NCBI RefSeq assembly: GCF_030708455.1 | Contig: NZ_JAUYWF010000006.1 | Location: 1-64,000 of the forward strand | DNA from: Halomonas sp. SSL-5 | Lineage (GTDB): Bacteria > Pseudomonadota > Gammaproteobacteria > Pseudomonadales > Halomonadaceae | Reading direction: 5' to 3' | DNA: 64,000 nt | Part shown: positions 19,478 through 27,783 of the stretch, piece after piece | Layout of the letters: each line of letters starts with the position of its first letter | Numbering within the stretch: the stretch's first letter is position 1 | Notes under the pieces: generated by a model | The model's database searches: none | Told to the model about the DNA's origin: nothing | Seen by the model: only the letters and a program-made list of their open reading frames with translations | Translations under genes and position numbers: made by a program

Positions 19478-20799
19478 GCCGGCCGATTAGCCTGCAGCGT
19501 CGTCTCGGCCTCGGCTTGACCCTCGGGGTGACGCTATTCTGGCTGGTCGCCACCACGGTCACGGCGCTGATCGTCGAACATACCATCGACAGGACCCTCG
19601 ATAGTTCCCTGGAAGAGACCGCGCAACGCATCCTGTCCCTGGCCGTCGTCGAAATCTACAATCGTGAAGATGCCGGCCTGCTCCAGCAGGTGGCCGCCCT
19701 GCGCCCTCACGAGGAGTACATTACCTACCTGGTTCGGGGAATGGATGGCACGCCGTTGCTCGCCTCGCATGACATCGATCCGTCCACTTTCCCGGAGACA
19801 CCTCAGGCGGGGCTGCGCAGCACGGCAACGCATCGGCTCTACGGCACCACCGCGATCAGCGATACCCTTTTCATCGAGGTCGCCGAGCCGCTTGCCTCTC
19901 GACGCCAGGCAAAAGGGCAAGCGATCGTGATGCTGCTCTTGCCCTTGGCGGGTCTGATTCCCCTGAGCCTGATGGGCATCTGGTGGTTCGTGCGTCATGC
20001 CTTGAGTGGAGTCAGAGCGTATCGTGATGCGCTCGAGGCGCGCGGAGCAGGGGATCTGTCGCTGGTAGAGGGCAAGCGCCTGCCGGCGGAACTCGTGCCC
20101 ATCGCCGAGGCGGTGAACCATCTGCTGGAGCGATTGCGCCGTGCGCTGGAGTCCGAACGCAGCTTCACGGCTAACAGCGCCCATGAGCTGCGCACGCCCC
20201 TGGCGGCGACCCTGGCCCAGGTGCAGCGTCTGCGCCATGAAGCGCCGCCGGGGCGGCTGCAGGATCGGGCGGCTCGCATCGAGGCGTCGCTGCGCCAGCT
20301 TTCGCGGCTGTCGGAGAAGCTGATGCAGCTGGCCAAGGCGGAGGGCAGTGACCTCCTGGCCGAAACACCCCAGGACGTCCGGCCGATCATCGCTCATGTC
20401 GTCGACGACTTTCGCCGTGTTTCCGCGGTGCGCCTCGAACTTTCACTGCCCAAGGAAGCGCGAATCCTTTCATCGATCGATCCGGATGCCTTGGCGATTC
20501 TGCTGCGTAATCTGATCGAAAATGCCCTGAAGCATGGGCAGGACGATCGGCCCGTCGAGGTCGCCCTGTCGAGCGAAGGCGTGTTGCGGGTGGTCAACGC
20601 GGGACCGGTGATTCCGGCGGAGGTGCTCGCTCGGCTGACGGACCGCTTCACCCGGGGCAATACCCGGGCCGGCGGCTCCGGCCTGGGACTCGCCATCGCC
20701 CAGGCGATCGCCGAGGGGGCTGGTGTCACCTTGACGCTCCTCGCCCCTGCGTCAGGACGAAAGGATGGTTTCGAGGCGAGTCTGCGGTTACCGCCGTGA
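19474..20799 (+). CDS. Two-component sensor histidine kinase
   Basis: 441 residues. TM1 is about 12-35 and TM2 about 150-172, with a periplasmic loop of about 115 residues between them (QseC/two-component sensor N-like). A HAMP-like linker follows, then the H-box SAHELRTPLAA, N-box LIENALKHG, and G-box GGSGLGLAIAQAIAEG. The ATG at 19474 overlaps the regulator stop as ATGA. The signal is unknown; the neighbouring redox operon suggests a metal or redox cue. Confidence 0.93.
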   Translation: MSRPISLQRRLGLGLTLGVTLFWLVATTVTALIVEHTIDRTLDSSLEETAQRILSLAVVEIYNREDAGLLQQVAALRPHEEYITYLVRGMDGTPLLASHDIDPSTFPETPQAGLRSTATHRLYGTTAISDTLFIEVAEPLASRRQAKGQAIVMLLLPLAGLIPLSLMGIWWFVRHALSGVRAYRDALEARGAGDLSLVEGKRLPAELVPIAEAVNHLLERLRRALESERSFTANSAHELRTPLAATLAQVQRLRHEAPPGRLQDRAARIEASLRQLSRLSEKLMQLAKAEGSDLLAETPQDVRPIIAHVVDDFRRVSAVRLELSLPKEARILSSIDPDALAILLRNLIENALKHGQDDRPVEVALSSEGVLRVVNAGPVIPAEVLARLTDRFTRGNTRAGGSGLGLAIAQAIAEGAGVTLTLLAPASGRKDGFEASLRLPP

Positions 20800-20802
20800 G
20801 CC

Positions 20803-20816
20803 TTGACAAGTGTCAA
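20803..20816. promoter_or_regulatory. CRP/FNR-family dyad
   Basis: TTGAC-AAGT-GTCAA is a perfect inverted repeat of the type found before ubiU, nirS and norC. It lies 338 bp upstream of the next gene (21141), further than usual, with no clear -10 at the expected distance. Nothing else is recognised in this 340-base gap (20800-21140). Confidence 0.4.
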
Positions 20817-21140
20817 AGGTATGCTGATGGAAACCCGACACCTGATCATCATGCACGACGTCTTCCTTAAGGGCGGCGGTATGGACCTGCTATGGTCGCT
20901 TCATGGCTCAAGGAGCGCTCGGCGCTGGCAGTGTCCCGCATGTTCGCAAGCCTATGGCCTGATAGGCAGTCGCGATTCCATCCGGTAGACACTGCGCATG
21001 GCGCGAGCCGAAAAAATGCATCGATATTTGGGTTCTTTCAGCGCCGTGTAAGCCTGCCTTGCCAGACTGTTGATGAGCCGGGTGGAACCCTCCGCTCGGC
21101 AGTCAAACTTCCTCGATCGATGAGGAAGGAGGATAACATC

Positions 21141-21467
21141 ATGAGCCGTCGTCATATCATTGGTCTCGTTAGCGGTGTAATGCTCCTGGCTGGCGTTGTC
21201 GTCCCCGCGGCAGCAGAGCAGGCTTCCTGGGAGACCACGCCCCGAATACCGCAGGTCGCCTTCATGGAGCATCACGACAAGCTTCAGGAGTGGTCCAGGG
21301 GGTTGGGCGTCACGCTGCCCCTGGCGGCTGCGCCAGCGCCCGTCGTGAAGGCCACGTCGTCTTCCCCTGAGCCCATGTCCCGGCTACCGCAGAGCGCCGT
21401 CACTGAGCACCGCAACAAGCTGCAGGAATGGTCGCGGGGGCTCGGTGTCACGCTGCATGATCTCTGA
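21141..21467 (+). CDS. Small secreted protein with a duplicated 23-residue segment, unknown function
   Basis: 108 residues. A signal peptide is clear (IIGLVSGVMLLAGVVVPAAAEQA, cleavage about 26). The mature protein contains two copies of a segment ending KLQEWSRGLGVTL, each starting with P-Q-x-A and EH, separated by an Ala/Pro/Ser linker. I do not recognise the family. The ATG at 21141 has a strong AGGAAGGAGG Shine-Dalgarno. It stands alone between the kinase and a convergent DUF6448 gene. Confidence 0.75.
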   Translation: MSRRHIIGLVSGVMLLAGVVVPAAAEQASWETTPRIPQVAFMEHHDKLQEWSRGLGVTLPLAAAPAPVVKATSSSPEPMSRLPQSAVTEHRNKLQEWSRGLGVTLHDL

Positions 21468-21554
21468 TCGTTCGTGATGGGCCATGGGGAAGGGAAAAAT
21501 AAGGAGAACTGAAAAAACGCTGAGTGCACCGCTGGCCGTCAGCCGTTAGAGCGC

Positions 21555-21591
21555 ACCGCCCCGGGTCACGAGAGTGGCCCGGGGCGGTGGC
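21555..21591. terminator. Bidirectional terminator hairpin
   Basis: An 11-bp stem ACCGCCCCGGG / CCCGGGGCGGT with a 12-base loop lies between two convergent genes (ends at 21467 and 21610). GTTTCT follows on the plus strand. Confidence 0.65.
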
Positions 21592-21609
21592 GTTTCTGGG
21601 GGCTGGCGC

Positions 21610-22203
21610 TCAGTGATCATGAGCACTGGCGTTGCCCGCGATCACATTGTGTACATCCTCCAGATAGTGGACGTAGTGCACATAGTGATCGACGAACTCT
21701 CGTCCCAGCTCGGGGTTATCACCGGCTCGCTGCCTGGCTGCCAGGGTGGTCTCGAAGGCCGAGCGTGTCTCCTGTTCGAACTTCTCGACGAGGCGAGCCA
21801 GCAAGGTATCGATCTCGCCCTCTTCCAACGCCCTGTCGGCGAGCTGAACCGCAGGGTCAATCTCACCGGCCGGCTTGATGCCGGTGAAAGGCGCGCCTTC
21901 ATAGGCGCGGTGAGTTGCTACCAACTTGGCGAAGAACTGCTGGTCAGCCAGCTCCCGGGCATTGTCACCGAGCGCGCGCACCTCCAGGGTCTTGTCGAAC
22001 ATGGACGCGAGCTCTGCCTCATCGTCGGCGGGGATCCACTTGAGAACCGGCGTGATATCGCCCGACTCCAGCGCGAGTCGTGCTTCCGAGATCACCGGGC
22101 CGTCCAAGGCATCGCAGTGGGCGAATGCGGGGGTGGCCAGCGGCAGGGCGAGGGCGGAAGTGGTAGCGATGGCCAGAAGGTGTTTGCGAAGTGGCAGGGT
22201 CAT
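21610..22203 (-). CDS. DUF6448-family secreted protein
   Basis: 197 residues with a signal peptide ending ATPAFA (cleavage about 28), then HCDALDGPV directly at the mature N-terminus and a His-rich C-terminus (HYVHYVHYLEDVH, ending SAHDH). The family has no established function; the N-terminal His-Cys and C-terminal His residues suggest metal binding (inference). The start at 22203 has GGAG nine bases upstream; a longer reading from 22263 would lose the signal peptide. Confidence 0.75.
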   Translation of the reverse strand: MTLPLRKHLLAIATTSALALPLATPAFAHCDALDGPVISEARLALESGDITPVLKWIPADDEAELASMFDKTLEVRALGDNARELADQQFFAKLVATHRAYEGAPFTGIKPAGEIDPAVQLADRALEEGEIDTLLARLVEKFEQETRSAFETTLAARQRAGDNPELGREFVDHYVHYVHYLEDVHNVIAGNASAHDH

Positions 22204-22407
22204 GGTGTCTTGCTCCGAAATCGTGGATGGGCCAGTCGAGGTACTGCTCGACTGTGCTTCCATATTAGGGAGTGGAGACGCCGGGGTCGTTCGAAGGCCT
22301 GAGGTCGAACCTCGTCATAAGTCTTTTTATATCAATATGTTGATGGTTCTTGCGGCGTATTTCGGAAAGTCGAACTTCGAGGCCAGCTCGATGAGCGCGT
22401 CGGGCGG

Positions 22408-23541
22408 TCATGAGCGGGCGCGATAGGCGCTGGGGGTCATCCCGGTGGCCTTCTTGAACGCCGTATTGAACACCGACTTGGAGTTGAAGCCCGAGTCATA
22501 CATCACCTGCAGGATGGTGGTGCCGGCTTCGGTGGTTTTCAGCTGACGGCGGGCTTCCGCGATGCGGAAGTCGCAGACGAACTCGAAGAAGTTCTTCTCG
22601 AGCCCCTGATTGATGGTTCGTGACAGTTCGCGGGTGGGCATGCCGAGTTGCCGGGCCAGTTGCTCCACCGTCAGGTTGGCGTCTAGATAGGGCTTGGCTT
22701 CGGCCATGTGGATCTCGAGTCGACGGAGCAGTGCGGCATCGACGCCTCTGTCTGACGAATTCCGGTCCTCCTCTCCTTGGGCGAGGAGGGCTTCTTCGGC
22801 ACTCAGCCCCGAGAAGATGGCGGGCTGGCGAAGGGCGTTGATGATCAGGTAGTTGATGAACAGGAAGCCGGTTATTGCGCCGATGGTGGAGACCCATAGG
22901 GCGCTGGCGCTGCTCTTGAAGACATGGGCGGAGAGACAGTAGAACAGGCTGAGGGTCCAGACACAGGCATAGCCGATCAGCAGCGTGCGTAGCCAGGCCA
23001 GCTGCTTGTTCTCCAGATTGGAGAAGAGCCGGCGTAGCGTGGTACCAAACCGGCCGAGGGCGCGAATGGTGGCCCAGAGATAGCCCAGGAAGACCAGGTG
23101 GATGACGGCAGCCAGCAGGGGAGAGGTGAGTACGCTTGGATGGTCGCGACTCTGCAGGATCTGCAGCTTCACCTCGCCGGACTGCAGGTAGTACTCCATC
23201 AGGAAGATCGCCGATACGACCCAGAACAGTAGGGTGTGCAGGGCGTGCCGGGGCAGCAGGCGAAAGTCACGATACATCAGCGATTGGGCGTAGAGGTAGA
23301 GCAGGCTTGCCTGGAGCAGACCGATCAGGCTGCCCAGATAGGCCAGGTTAGGGTGCTGAATAGCCAGGCCGGTGGAATAAAGGAAAACCTCGCTCAGACT
23401 GGCCGCGAATGCCAGGACGCTGGCCGCCAGCAGGCGGTTGCTGGTCAGCCGGAACGTCTCGGGCAACAGCAGGAAGGCAGCCAGACCCAGCGACTGAATG
23501 ATGCTGGTGGCCAGCAGCAGATCGACCAGCGTCAGATACAT
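22408..23541 (-). CDS. Membrane-bound AraC-family transcriptional regulator
   Basis: 377 residues. The first about 245 residues hold seven hydrophobic helices (from LVDLLLATSIIQSLGLAAFLLL to ITGFLFINYLIINAL). The C-terminal about 110 residues are an AraC DNA-binding domain: helix-turn-helix LTVEQLARQLGMPTRELSRTIN and the second motif TTILQVMYDSGFNSKSVFNTAFKKATGMTPSAYR. So the regulator is probably anchored in the inner membrane. Target genes are not evident; the DUF6448 gene lies downstream on the same strand, and the 204-base gap between holds only an outward dyad at 22331. Confidence 0.88.
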   Translation of the reverse strand: MYLTLVDLLLATSIIQSLGLAAFLLLPETFRLTSNRLLAASVLAFAASLSEVFLYSTGLAIQHPNLAYLGSLIGLLQASLLYLYAQSLMYRDFRLLPRHALHTLLFWVVSAIFLMEYYLQSGEVKLQILQSRDHPSVLTSPLLAAVIHLVFLGYLWATIRALGRFGTTLRRLFSNLENKQLAWLRTLLIGYACVWTLSLFYCLSAHVFKSSASALWVSTIGAITGFLFINYLIINALRQPAIFSGLSAEEALLAQGEEDRNSSDRGVDAALLRRLEIHMAEAKPYLDANLTVEQLARQLGMPTRELSRTINQGLEKNFFEFVCDFRIAEARRQLKTTEAGTTILQVMYDSGFNSKSVFNTAFKKATGMTPSAYRARS

Positions 23542-23565
23542 GATGGCTCGCCTTGATGTTTCGCG

Positions 23566-24315
23566 TCAGCCCCGCAGCTCGACGGCGTCGAAGTGGTGCC
23601 TAAGCCGCCTGACCAGGGTCTCCAGCGCCTCCCGGGGTGGGGCGTCCTCGACGGGGTCGCGGTAGGCGGGATCCAGGCAGCGCTCCAGGCGGGCGAGCTG
23701 GATGGCGTAGCGGCGCACGCCGCAGTCGGACAGGGTCATGGCCAACCGCTCGAGATCGTCGAGGCTGAAGTCGCGCCAGTGCAGCGTGGTGCGACACTCG
23801 AAGGGCACCCCGGCCTCCAGCAGCAGCGAGAGGCTAAGGGCGTGCTGGCGCCAGATGCCGGTTCGCCCACTGACGCGGTCGAAGTCGGCGCCGCGCCCCT
23901 TGGTGTCCAGGGCCACCCAGTCGAGCCGCGGCAGCAGCCGCTCCAGGCGCTCCGGGTAGGGGCCGGCGGTGTGCAGCCCCACCGCCAGGCCGAGTGACCG
24001 GCAGGCGTCGGCGGCGGCCGGTAGATCGGGATGCAGGGTGGGCTCGCCGCCGCTGAACACCAGGGCATCGAGCTCATCCAGCCGGGTGGCCAGCAGCCCC
24101 TCGATGGCCTGCCATTCGCCTGGAACAGCGCGCCGTGCCGGCCCCATGCTGCTCGCCGTCTCGCAGTAGCCGCACGCCAGCGGACAGCCCTGCAGGTAGA
24201 CCACCGCCGCCCGACGCCCCGGGAAGGCGAGGTCGTCCCGGGCGTCGAAGCCGGCGATGGGCAGACGGATCGCGGCGCCGGGCTCGGGGGCCAGGGGAAT
24301 CACCGTGGCGTTCAC
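23566..24315 (-). CDS. NrdG-like radical SAM protein (anaerobic RNR activating protein family)
   Basis: 249 residues. The radical SAM cluster CPLACGYC gives C-x3-C-x2-C at Cys44, 48 and 51, and FSGGEPTLHPDL is the SAM-binding GGE motif. Best match by eye is the NrdG type of activase, which generates a glycyl radical on NrdD. No nrdD is in this window. It begins with GTG overlapping the ubiV stop (GTGA), so it is translationally coupled to ubiV; it may serve a quinone or other anaerobic step instead (inference). Confidence 0.75.
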   Translation of the reverse strand: MNATVIPLAPEPGAAIRLPIAGFDARDDLAFPGRRAAVVYLQGCPLACGYCETASSMGPARRAVPGEWQAIEGLLATRLDELDALVFSGGEPTLHPDLPAAADACRSLGLAVGLHTAGPYPERLERLLPRLDWVALDTKGRGADFDRVSGRTGIWRQHALSLSLLLEAGVPFECRTTLHWRDFSLDDLERLAMTLSDCGVRRYAIQLARLERCLDPAYRDPVEDAPPREALETLVRRLRHHFDAVELRG

Positions 24316-25232
24316 CCCAGGCTGGCGGCCCGGCTGTGATCCATACCGGGGCGGCCGTGCCAGTAGCCGTCGCAGATCTCGACGTCGACCAGGCTGAGCG
24401 GATCGGGGGTGGGCAGCTCGCCGCGGCGGGCGGCATCGAAGGCCGCGACCACCTCCGCCATGCGCTCGGGGCGCGGGCTAAGGCGGGCGATGCCGACGCC
24501 CATTCCGGCCATGTCCGGCACCTCGTGGCGCAGGTCCTGACAGGCGCCGGAGAGGGTCTGGATGCCGTTCAGGGTGAACACCTGCTGGTCTTCCTGGGAG
24601 CGCAGGGCCAGGCCCTCCGGATGTTTCTGGCAGACGAACTGGCAGCGGTCCTTGGGCTTCTGGTAGCGCCGCGCGGTGAAGCAGCGCGACGACCAGGCCA
24701 GCGGCAGGTGGCCATAGGCGAACACCTCGCAGGGGGCCTCGATCCCCTGCTCGCGGCAGTCCTCCAGCAGGCGGGCGAGGTCGTCCCGGGACATCTCCAC
24801 CGGCGCCTGCCAGCGCTGCATGCCGGCGCGGGAGAGCACGGCAAGGGTGGCCGGGTTGTAGAGGTTGAGAGCGGCACCGGCCACGAAGGGCTGGCCCGCC
24901 GCCGAGAGGCGTTGCAGGGCGCTCTGGTCGTTGGCCTCGACCAGGAACTCGCCGTTGTCGCACAGCTTGCGCAGGTCGCGCAGGTCGGCCTCGGACTCGA
25001 TCAGGGTCTGGCTCGAGAGCACCACCTGCTTGCCGCTCTGGGTCAGCTCGCGGCCGATGCCCATCCAGTCGTCGAGCTTCATGTCGCGGCGCCGCGAGCA
25101 GACCGACTCGCCGAGGTGGACGATCTCCACCGGCCAGTCGGCGGCCTCGCGATAGAAGTCGGCGTAGTGCTCGCGGGTCCAGTAGAAGAGCACCGGGCCG
25201 AGCGACAGCTGGAGCGTGGGGGTAGCGGACAT
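24312..25232 (-). CDS. ubiV: UbiV, oxygen-independent ubiquinone hydroxylation protein
   Basis: 306 residues of the U32 peptidase-like family. Cys45, Cys184, Cys197 and Cys201 correspond to the four cysteines that hold the 4Fe-4S cluster in E. coli UbiV, with similar spacing. With UbiU it hydroxylates the quinone ring without oxygen, using prephenate as oxygen donor. The start at 25232 has AGGAGAGCCC directly upstream. Second gene of ubiU-ubiV-nrdG-like, all leftward. Confidence 0.92.
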   Translation of the reverse strand: MSATPTLQLSLGPVLFYWTREHYADFYREAADWPVEIVHLGESVCSRRRDMKLDDWMGIGRELTQSGKQVVLSSQTLIESEADLRDLRKLCDNGEFLVEANDQSALQRLSAAGQPFVAGAALNLYNPATLAVLSRAGMQRWQAPVEMSRDDLARLLEDCREQGIEAPCEVFAYGHLPLAWSSRCFTARRYQKPKDRCQFVCQKHPEGLALRSQEDQQVFTLNGIQTLSGACQDLRHEVPDMAGMGVGIARLSPRPERMAEVVAAFDAARRGELPTPDPLSLVDVEICDGYWHGRPGMDHSRAASLG

Positions 25233-25240
25233 GGGCTCTC

Positions 25241-26236
25241 CTATTTCCAGCGGCGCTCGTAGGCGCCTAGGGTGGTGGTGCTGCCTTCGGAGACCTCGCC
25301 GAGGCCGGTCATCCAGGCGGGCTCGGGTTGGAAGCGGCCCGGGGCGCGCTCCAGGCGGTCCAGGGCCTGGCGCCAGATGCCGGCGACCTTCGATACATAG
25401 GCCGGGCTGCGCTGGCGCCCCTCGATCTTGACCGCCGCGATGCCCAGCTCCGCAAGCTCCGGCAACAGCTCCAGGGTGTTGAGGCTGGTGGGCTCCTCGA
25501 TGGCGTGGTAGGTCTCGCCGCTCACCTCGAAGCGTCCCTTGCACAGGGTGGGGTAGCCGGCGTTCTCGCCCTCGCCGTAGCGGTCGATCAGCACGCCGTT
25601 CAGGCGCGACTCGAGACCCTTCGGGGTCTCCTCCCAGCGCACATGGGCCGCCGGGGAGCAGACGCCGCGGGTGTTGGGCGACTCGCCGGTCAGGTAGGAG
25701 GAGAGGTAGCAGCGCCCCTCGGCCATGATGCACAGACTGCCGAAGGCGAATACCTCGAGCTCCACCGGGCTCTTCTTCGCCAGGTCGCGTACCTGGGTCA
25801 TGGAGAGCACCCGGGGCAACACGGCGCGCTTGATGCCGAACTGGTCGTGGTAGAAGCGCAGCGCCTCATGGCTGGTGGCCGAGCCCTGCACCGAGAGGTG
25901 GCGGGCGAGATCCGGGTGGTGGTGGGCGGCATAATCGAGCAGCCCCATGTCGGCCATGATCAGGGCGTCGACGCCGAGATCCGCTGCCTGGTCCACGGCG
26001 CGGGTCCACATCGCCCAGCCGTCCGGCTGCGGATAGGTATTGATGGCGCAGAAGACCCGTTTGCCGCGGGCGTGGGCGTAGTCGATGCCCTCCCTGGCGC
26101 GCTTGTCGGTGAAGTTGAGGCCGGCGAACTGGCGGGCGTTGGTGGTGTTCTGAAAGCCGAAATAGACGGCATCGGCCCCTTCATCCACGGCGCGCTTGAG
26201 GGCGGGCAGGTTGCCGGCGGGGCAGACGAGCTCCAT
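25241..26236 (-). CDS. ubiU: UbiU, oxygen-independent ubiquinone hydroxylation protein
   Basis: 331 residues. Cys169, Cys176, Cys193 and Cys232 stand at the same positions as the 4Fe-4S ligands of E. coli UbiU, and MELVCPAGNLPALK and GADAVYFGFQ are family landmarks. Forms a heterodimer with UbiV. An FNR-type box about 65 bp upstream, with a suitably spaced -10 (TAGCAT), points to induction when oxygen is low. Needed for respiration with ubiquinone under denitrifying conditions. Confidence 0.94.
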   Translation of the reverse strand: MELVCPAGNLPALKRAVDEGADAVYFGFQNTTNARQFAGLNFTDKRAREGIDYAHARGKRVFCAINTYPQPDGWAMWTRAVDQAADLGVDALIMADMGLLDYAAHHHPDLARHLSVQGSATSHEALRFYHDQFGIKRAVLPRVLSMTQVRDLAKKSPVELEVFAFGSLCIMAEGRCYLSSYLTGESPNTRGVCSPAAHVRWEETPKGLESRLNGVLIDRYGEGENAGYPTLCKGRFEVSGETYHAIEEPTSLNTLELLPELAELGIAAVKIEGRQRSPAYVSKVAGIWRQALDRLERAPGRFQPEPAWMTGLGEVSEGSTTTLGAYERRWK

Positions 26237-26294
26237 GGTGAGCCTCCTGTGGTGGGAATTCCGACCATGCTAGTCGACTATCCCGCGCGGCCTT

Positions 26295-26308
26295 TTGACT
26301 CGGGTCAT
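26295..26308. promoter_or_regulatory. ANR/DNR-type box of ubiUV
   Basis: TTGAC-TCGG-GTCAT matches 9 of 10 positions of the TTGAC-N4-GTCAA dyad. Read leftwards, a start 41.5 bp from its centre would be near 26260 with TAGCAT as -10. It overlaps the last codons of the hemerythrin gene. Confidence 0.65.
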
Positions 26309-26925
26309 AAGGAGGCGTAGTGGGGTCTGGCGTCACAGAGCGGGCAGAAGTCGGCCTGCTCGCCGTGCCCCAGGCGCAGGCCGATGTGGTGATCGGCGAT
26401 CTGTCGGTAGAGCCGCTGGAAGCCGGGGCTGCCCTCTGCAGGGCTTGCCAGGGAGAGATGAGGTGCCAGGCTGTCCAGCTCATCGGCATGGATGCAGTGC
26501 TCGATCAGGGGATAGACGTGCCGGTCCTCGCTGTAGAGGTGATGGCGGTAGAGCTCGCTGAAGGCGAGGGCGAGGTTGAGTCGGTTCAGGTCGAGCTCGG
26601 CCTGAGGTGCATCGCTGGCCTGGCGATGGAAGGTCGCCTCGAGCTCCTTTCCGTTACGGGTGATTCGCCGGTGCTCCTCGCTAAGCACGGCAAGCAGCTC
26701 GGTGCTCTGCGTATCGCAGCCGGCCAGGCGGGCGAAGAGGGCATCCTCGACCGGGTGGTGCCACTCCTCGGGCTGATGGGTCAGATAGTGGCAGAGCCTG
26801 GCCAATAGGCGGTAGTCGGGGATCTCGTCGCAGGTAGCGATATGCAGCTGGCGGTCAAGGATGCAGAGCAGCGCCGCATAGCGCTGATGGTCGGCATGCA
26901 GGCGTTCCAGAATGATGGCTTTCAT
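26305..26925 (-). CDS. Hemerythrin-domain protein
   Basis: 206 residues, a four-helix hemerythrin-like bundle with His/Glu iron ligands in order: HADHQRYAALL, HYLTHQPEEWHHPVEDALF (H-x3-E-like HHPVED), SEEHRRI, and YRHHLYSEDRHVYPLIE. It ends with a short tail containing CPLC. Such proteins bind di-iron and oxygen or NO. It lies 61 bases after the RIC gene on the same strand and is probably cotranscribed from the NorR-dependent promoter. The ATG at 26925 is preferred over an upstream in-frame ATG. Confidence 0.85.
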   Translation of the reverse strand: MKAIILERLHADHQRYAALLCILDRQLHIATCDEIPDYRLLARLCHYLTHQPEEWHHPVEDALFARLAGCDTQSTELLAVLSEEHRRITRNGKELEATFHRQASDAPQAELDLNRLNLALAFSELYRHHLYSEDRHVYPLIEHCIHADELDSLAPHLSLASPAEGSPGFQRLYRQIADHHIGLRLGHGEQADFCPLCDARPHYASL

Positions 26926-26986
26926 GATGGCCTCCCGGGTGCGCCGCCGAGACTGACGACGACGCACCATCGCGTGTGCGGCCGGT

Positions 26987-27643
26987 CTAGCCGGCGCGTT
27001 CGAAGAGCAGGTTGTTCTCCAGGTGGATGTGCTGCATCAGGTCGTCGCGGAACTCCCGAAGCCCGGTGTAGAGTGCGCGCCAGGTGGTACAGGCGCCCCT
27101 GGGCGGGGTGATGTTATCGGTCAGCGTGGCCAGCTGTTCCAGGTGCTCGCCGTGGTCATCGTGCTCATGGCGCATCATCGCGATAGGGCCCTGGACCTGG
27201 GCGCCCATACCTCGGCGCAGCATCGGGAAGAGGACCTGTTCCTCCTTCTGCATATGGCTCTCCATCTCCTGGTAGAGGGTGGTGAGCAGGTCGGCCAGGC
27301 CGATGGGGCAGGTGTCTCGCTCGCCATGGACCTGTTCGACGCGGCGGGCCATACGTACCAGCTCGGGTAGCTGCTGACGATGGACATCGTGGTAGCGGGT
27401 CAGGATATGCTCGATCAGTTCGTCGTTGCTGGCCGACTGCCAGTCGCGAGCGTCGCTTTCGCCGGCGGGTAGTGCCTCGAGCTTATCCACCAGCGCTTCG
27501 GGTGCCAGGCCGATTCGCTCGGCGGCCTCGCGCAGGCTGATGCGGCCTCCGCAGCAGAAGTCGATATTGTGATCGCGAAACACTCGCGTGGCGCCGGGCA
27601 GGGTCAGGGCGGTGCGGCCGACGGTCTGTTCGATCAGGCTCAT
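26987..27643 (-). CDS. ytfE: Iron-sulfur cluster repair di-iron protein RIC (YtfE/ScdA/DnrN family)
   Basis: 218 residues. The N-terminal ScdA-like domain carries DFCCGGRISLREAA. The C-terminal hemerythrin-like domain has the ligands HDVHRQQLPEL, ESHMQKEEQVLFPML, MRHEHDDHGEHL and HIHLENNLLF. Repairs nitrosylated Fe-S clusters during NO stress. The start at 27643 has AAGGAG upstream. It is driven by a sigma-54 promoter (27684-27699) with three NorR sites, so it is NO-inducible through the divergent norR. Confidence 0.94.
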   Translation of the reverse strand: MSLIEQTVGRTALTLPGATRVFRDHNIDFCCGGRISLREAAERIGLAPEALVDKLEALPAGESDARDWQSASNDELIEHILTRYHDVHRQQLPELVRMARRVEQVHGERDTCPIGLADLLTTLYQEMESHMQKEEQVLFPMLRRGMGAQVQGPIAMMRHEHDDHGEHLEQLATLTDNITPPRGACTTWRALYTGLREFRDDLMQHIHLENNLLFERAG

Positions 27644-27683
27644 GGCTGGAGCTCCTTGGTCAGATAGGTGACGGTCTATATAG

Positions 27684-27699
27684 AGCAAGCGGCATGCCA
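27684..27699 (-). promoter_or_regulatory. Sigma-54 promoter of ytfE
   Basis: Read leftwards TGGCATG-CCGC-TTGCT is an almost perfect -24/-12 promoter. The predicted start is near 27673, about 30 bases before the RIC ATG. Confidence 0.88.
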
Positions 27700-27739
27700 G
27701 TTTCCAACGGCCTGTTTTATAAGGCGTTGATGTCAAGAT

Positions 27740-27752
27740 GGTGAAAAGTACC
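27740..27752. promoter_or_regulatory. NorR site 1
   Basis: GGT-GAAAAGT-ACC fits the NorR enhancer pattern GGT-N7-ACC. Centred about 73 bp upstream of the sigma-54 start. Confidence 0.8.
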
Positions 27753-27764
27753 AGAATCGATTAG

Positions 27765-27777
27765 GGTGGATAGGACC
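27765..27777. promoter_or_regulatory. NorR site 2
   Basis: GGT-GGATAGG-ACC fits GGT-N7-ACC; centred 25 bp upstream of site 1. Confidence 0.8.
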
Positions 27778-27783
27778 CTTAAA

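Noticed and set aside
20803..20988. Small open frame after the kinase gene as a protein gene
   Set aside because: Starts inside the FNR-like dyad, lacks a Shine-Dalgarno, and has no recognisable content.
22331..22344. ATCAA-TATG-TTGAT as an FNR box
   Set aside because: The half-sites point outward, the reverse of TTGAT-N4-ATCAA.
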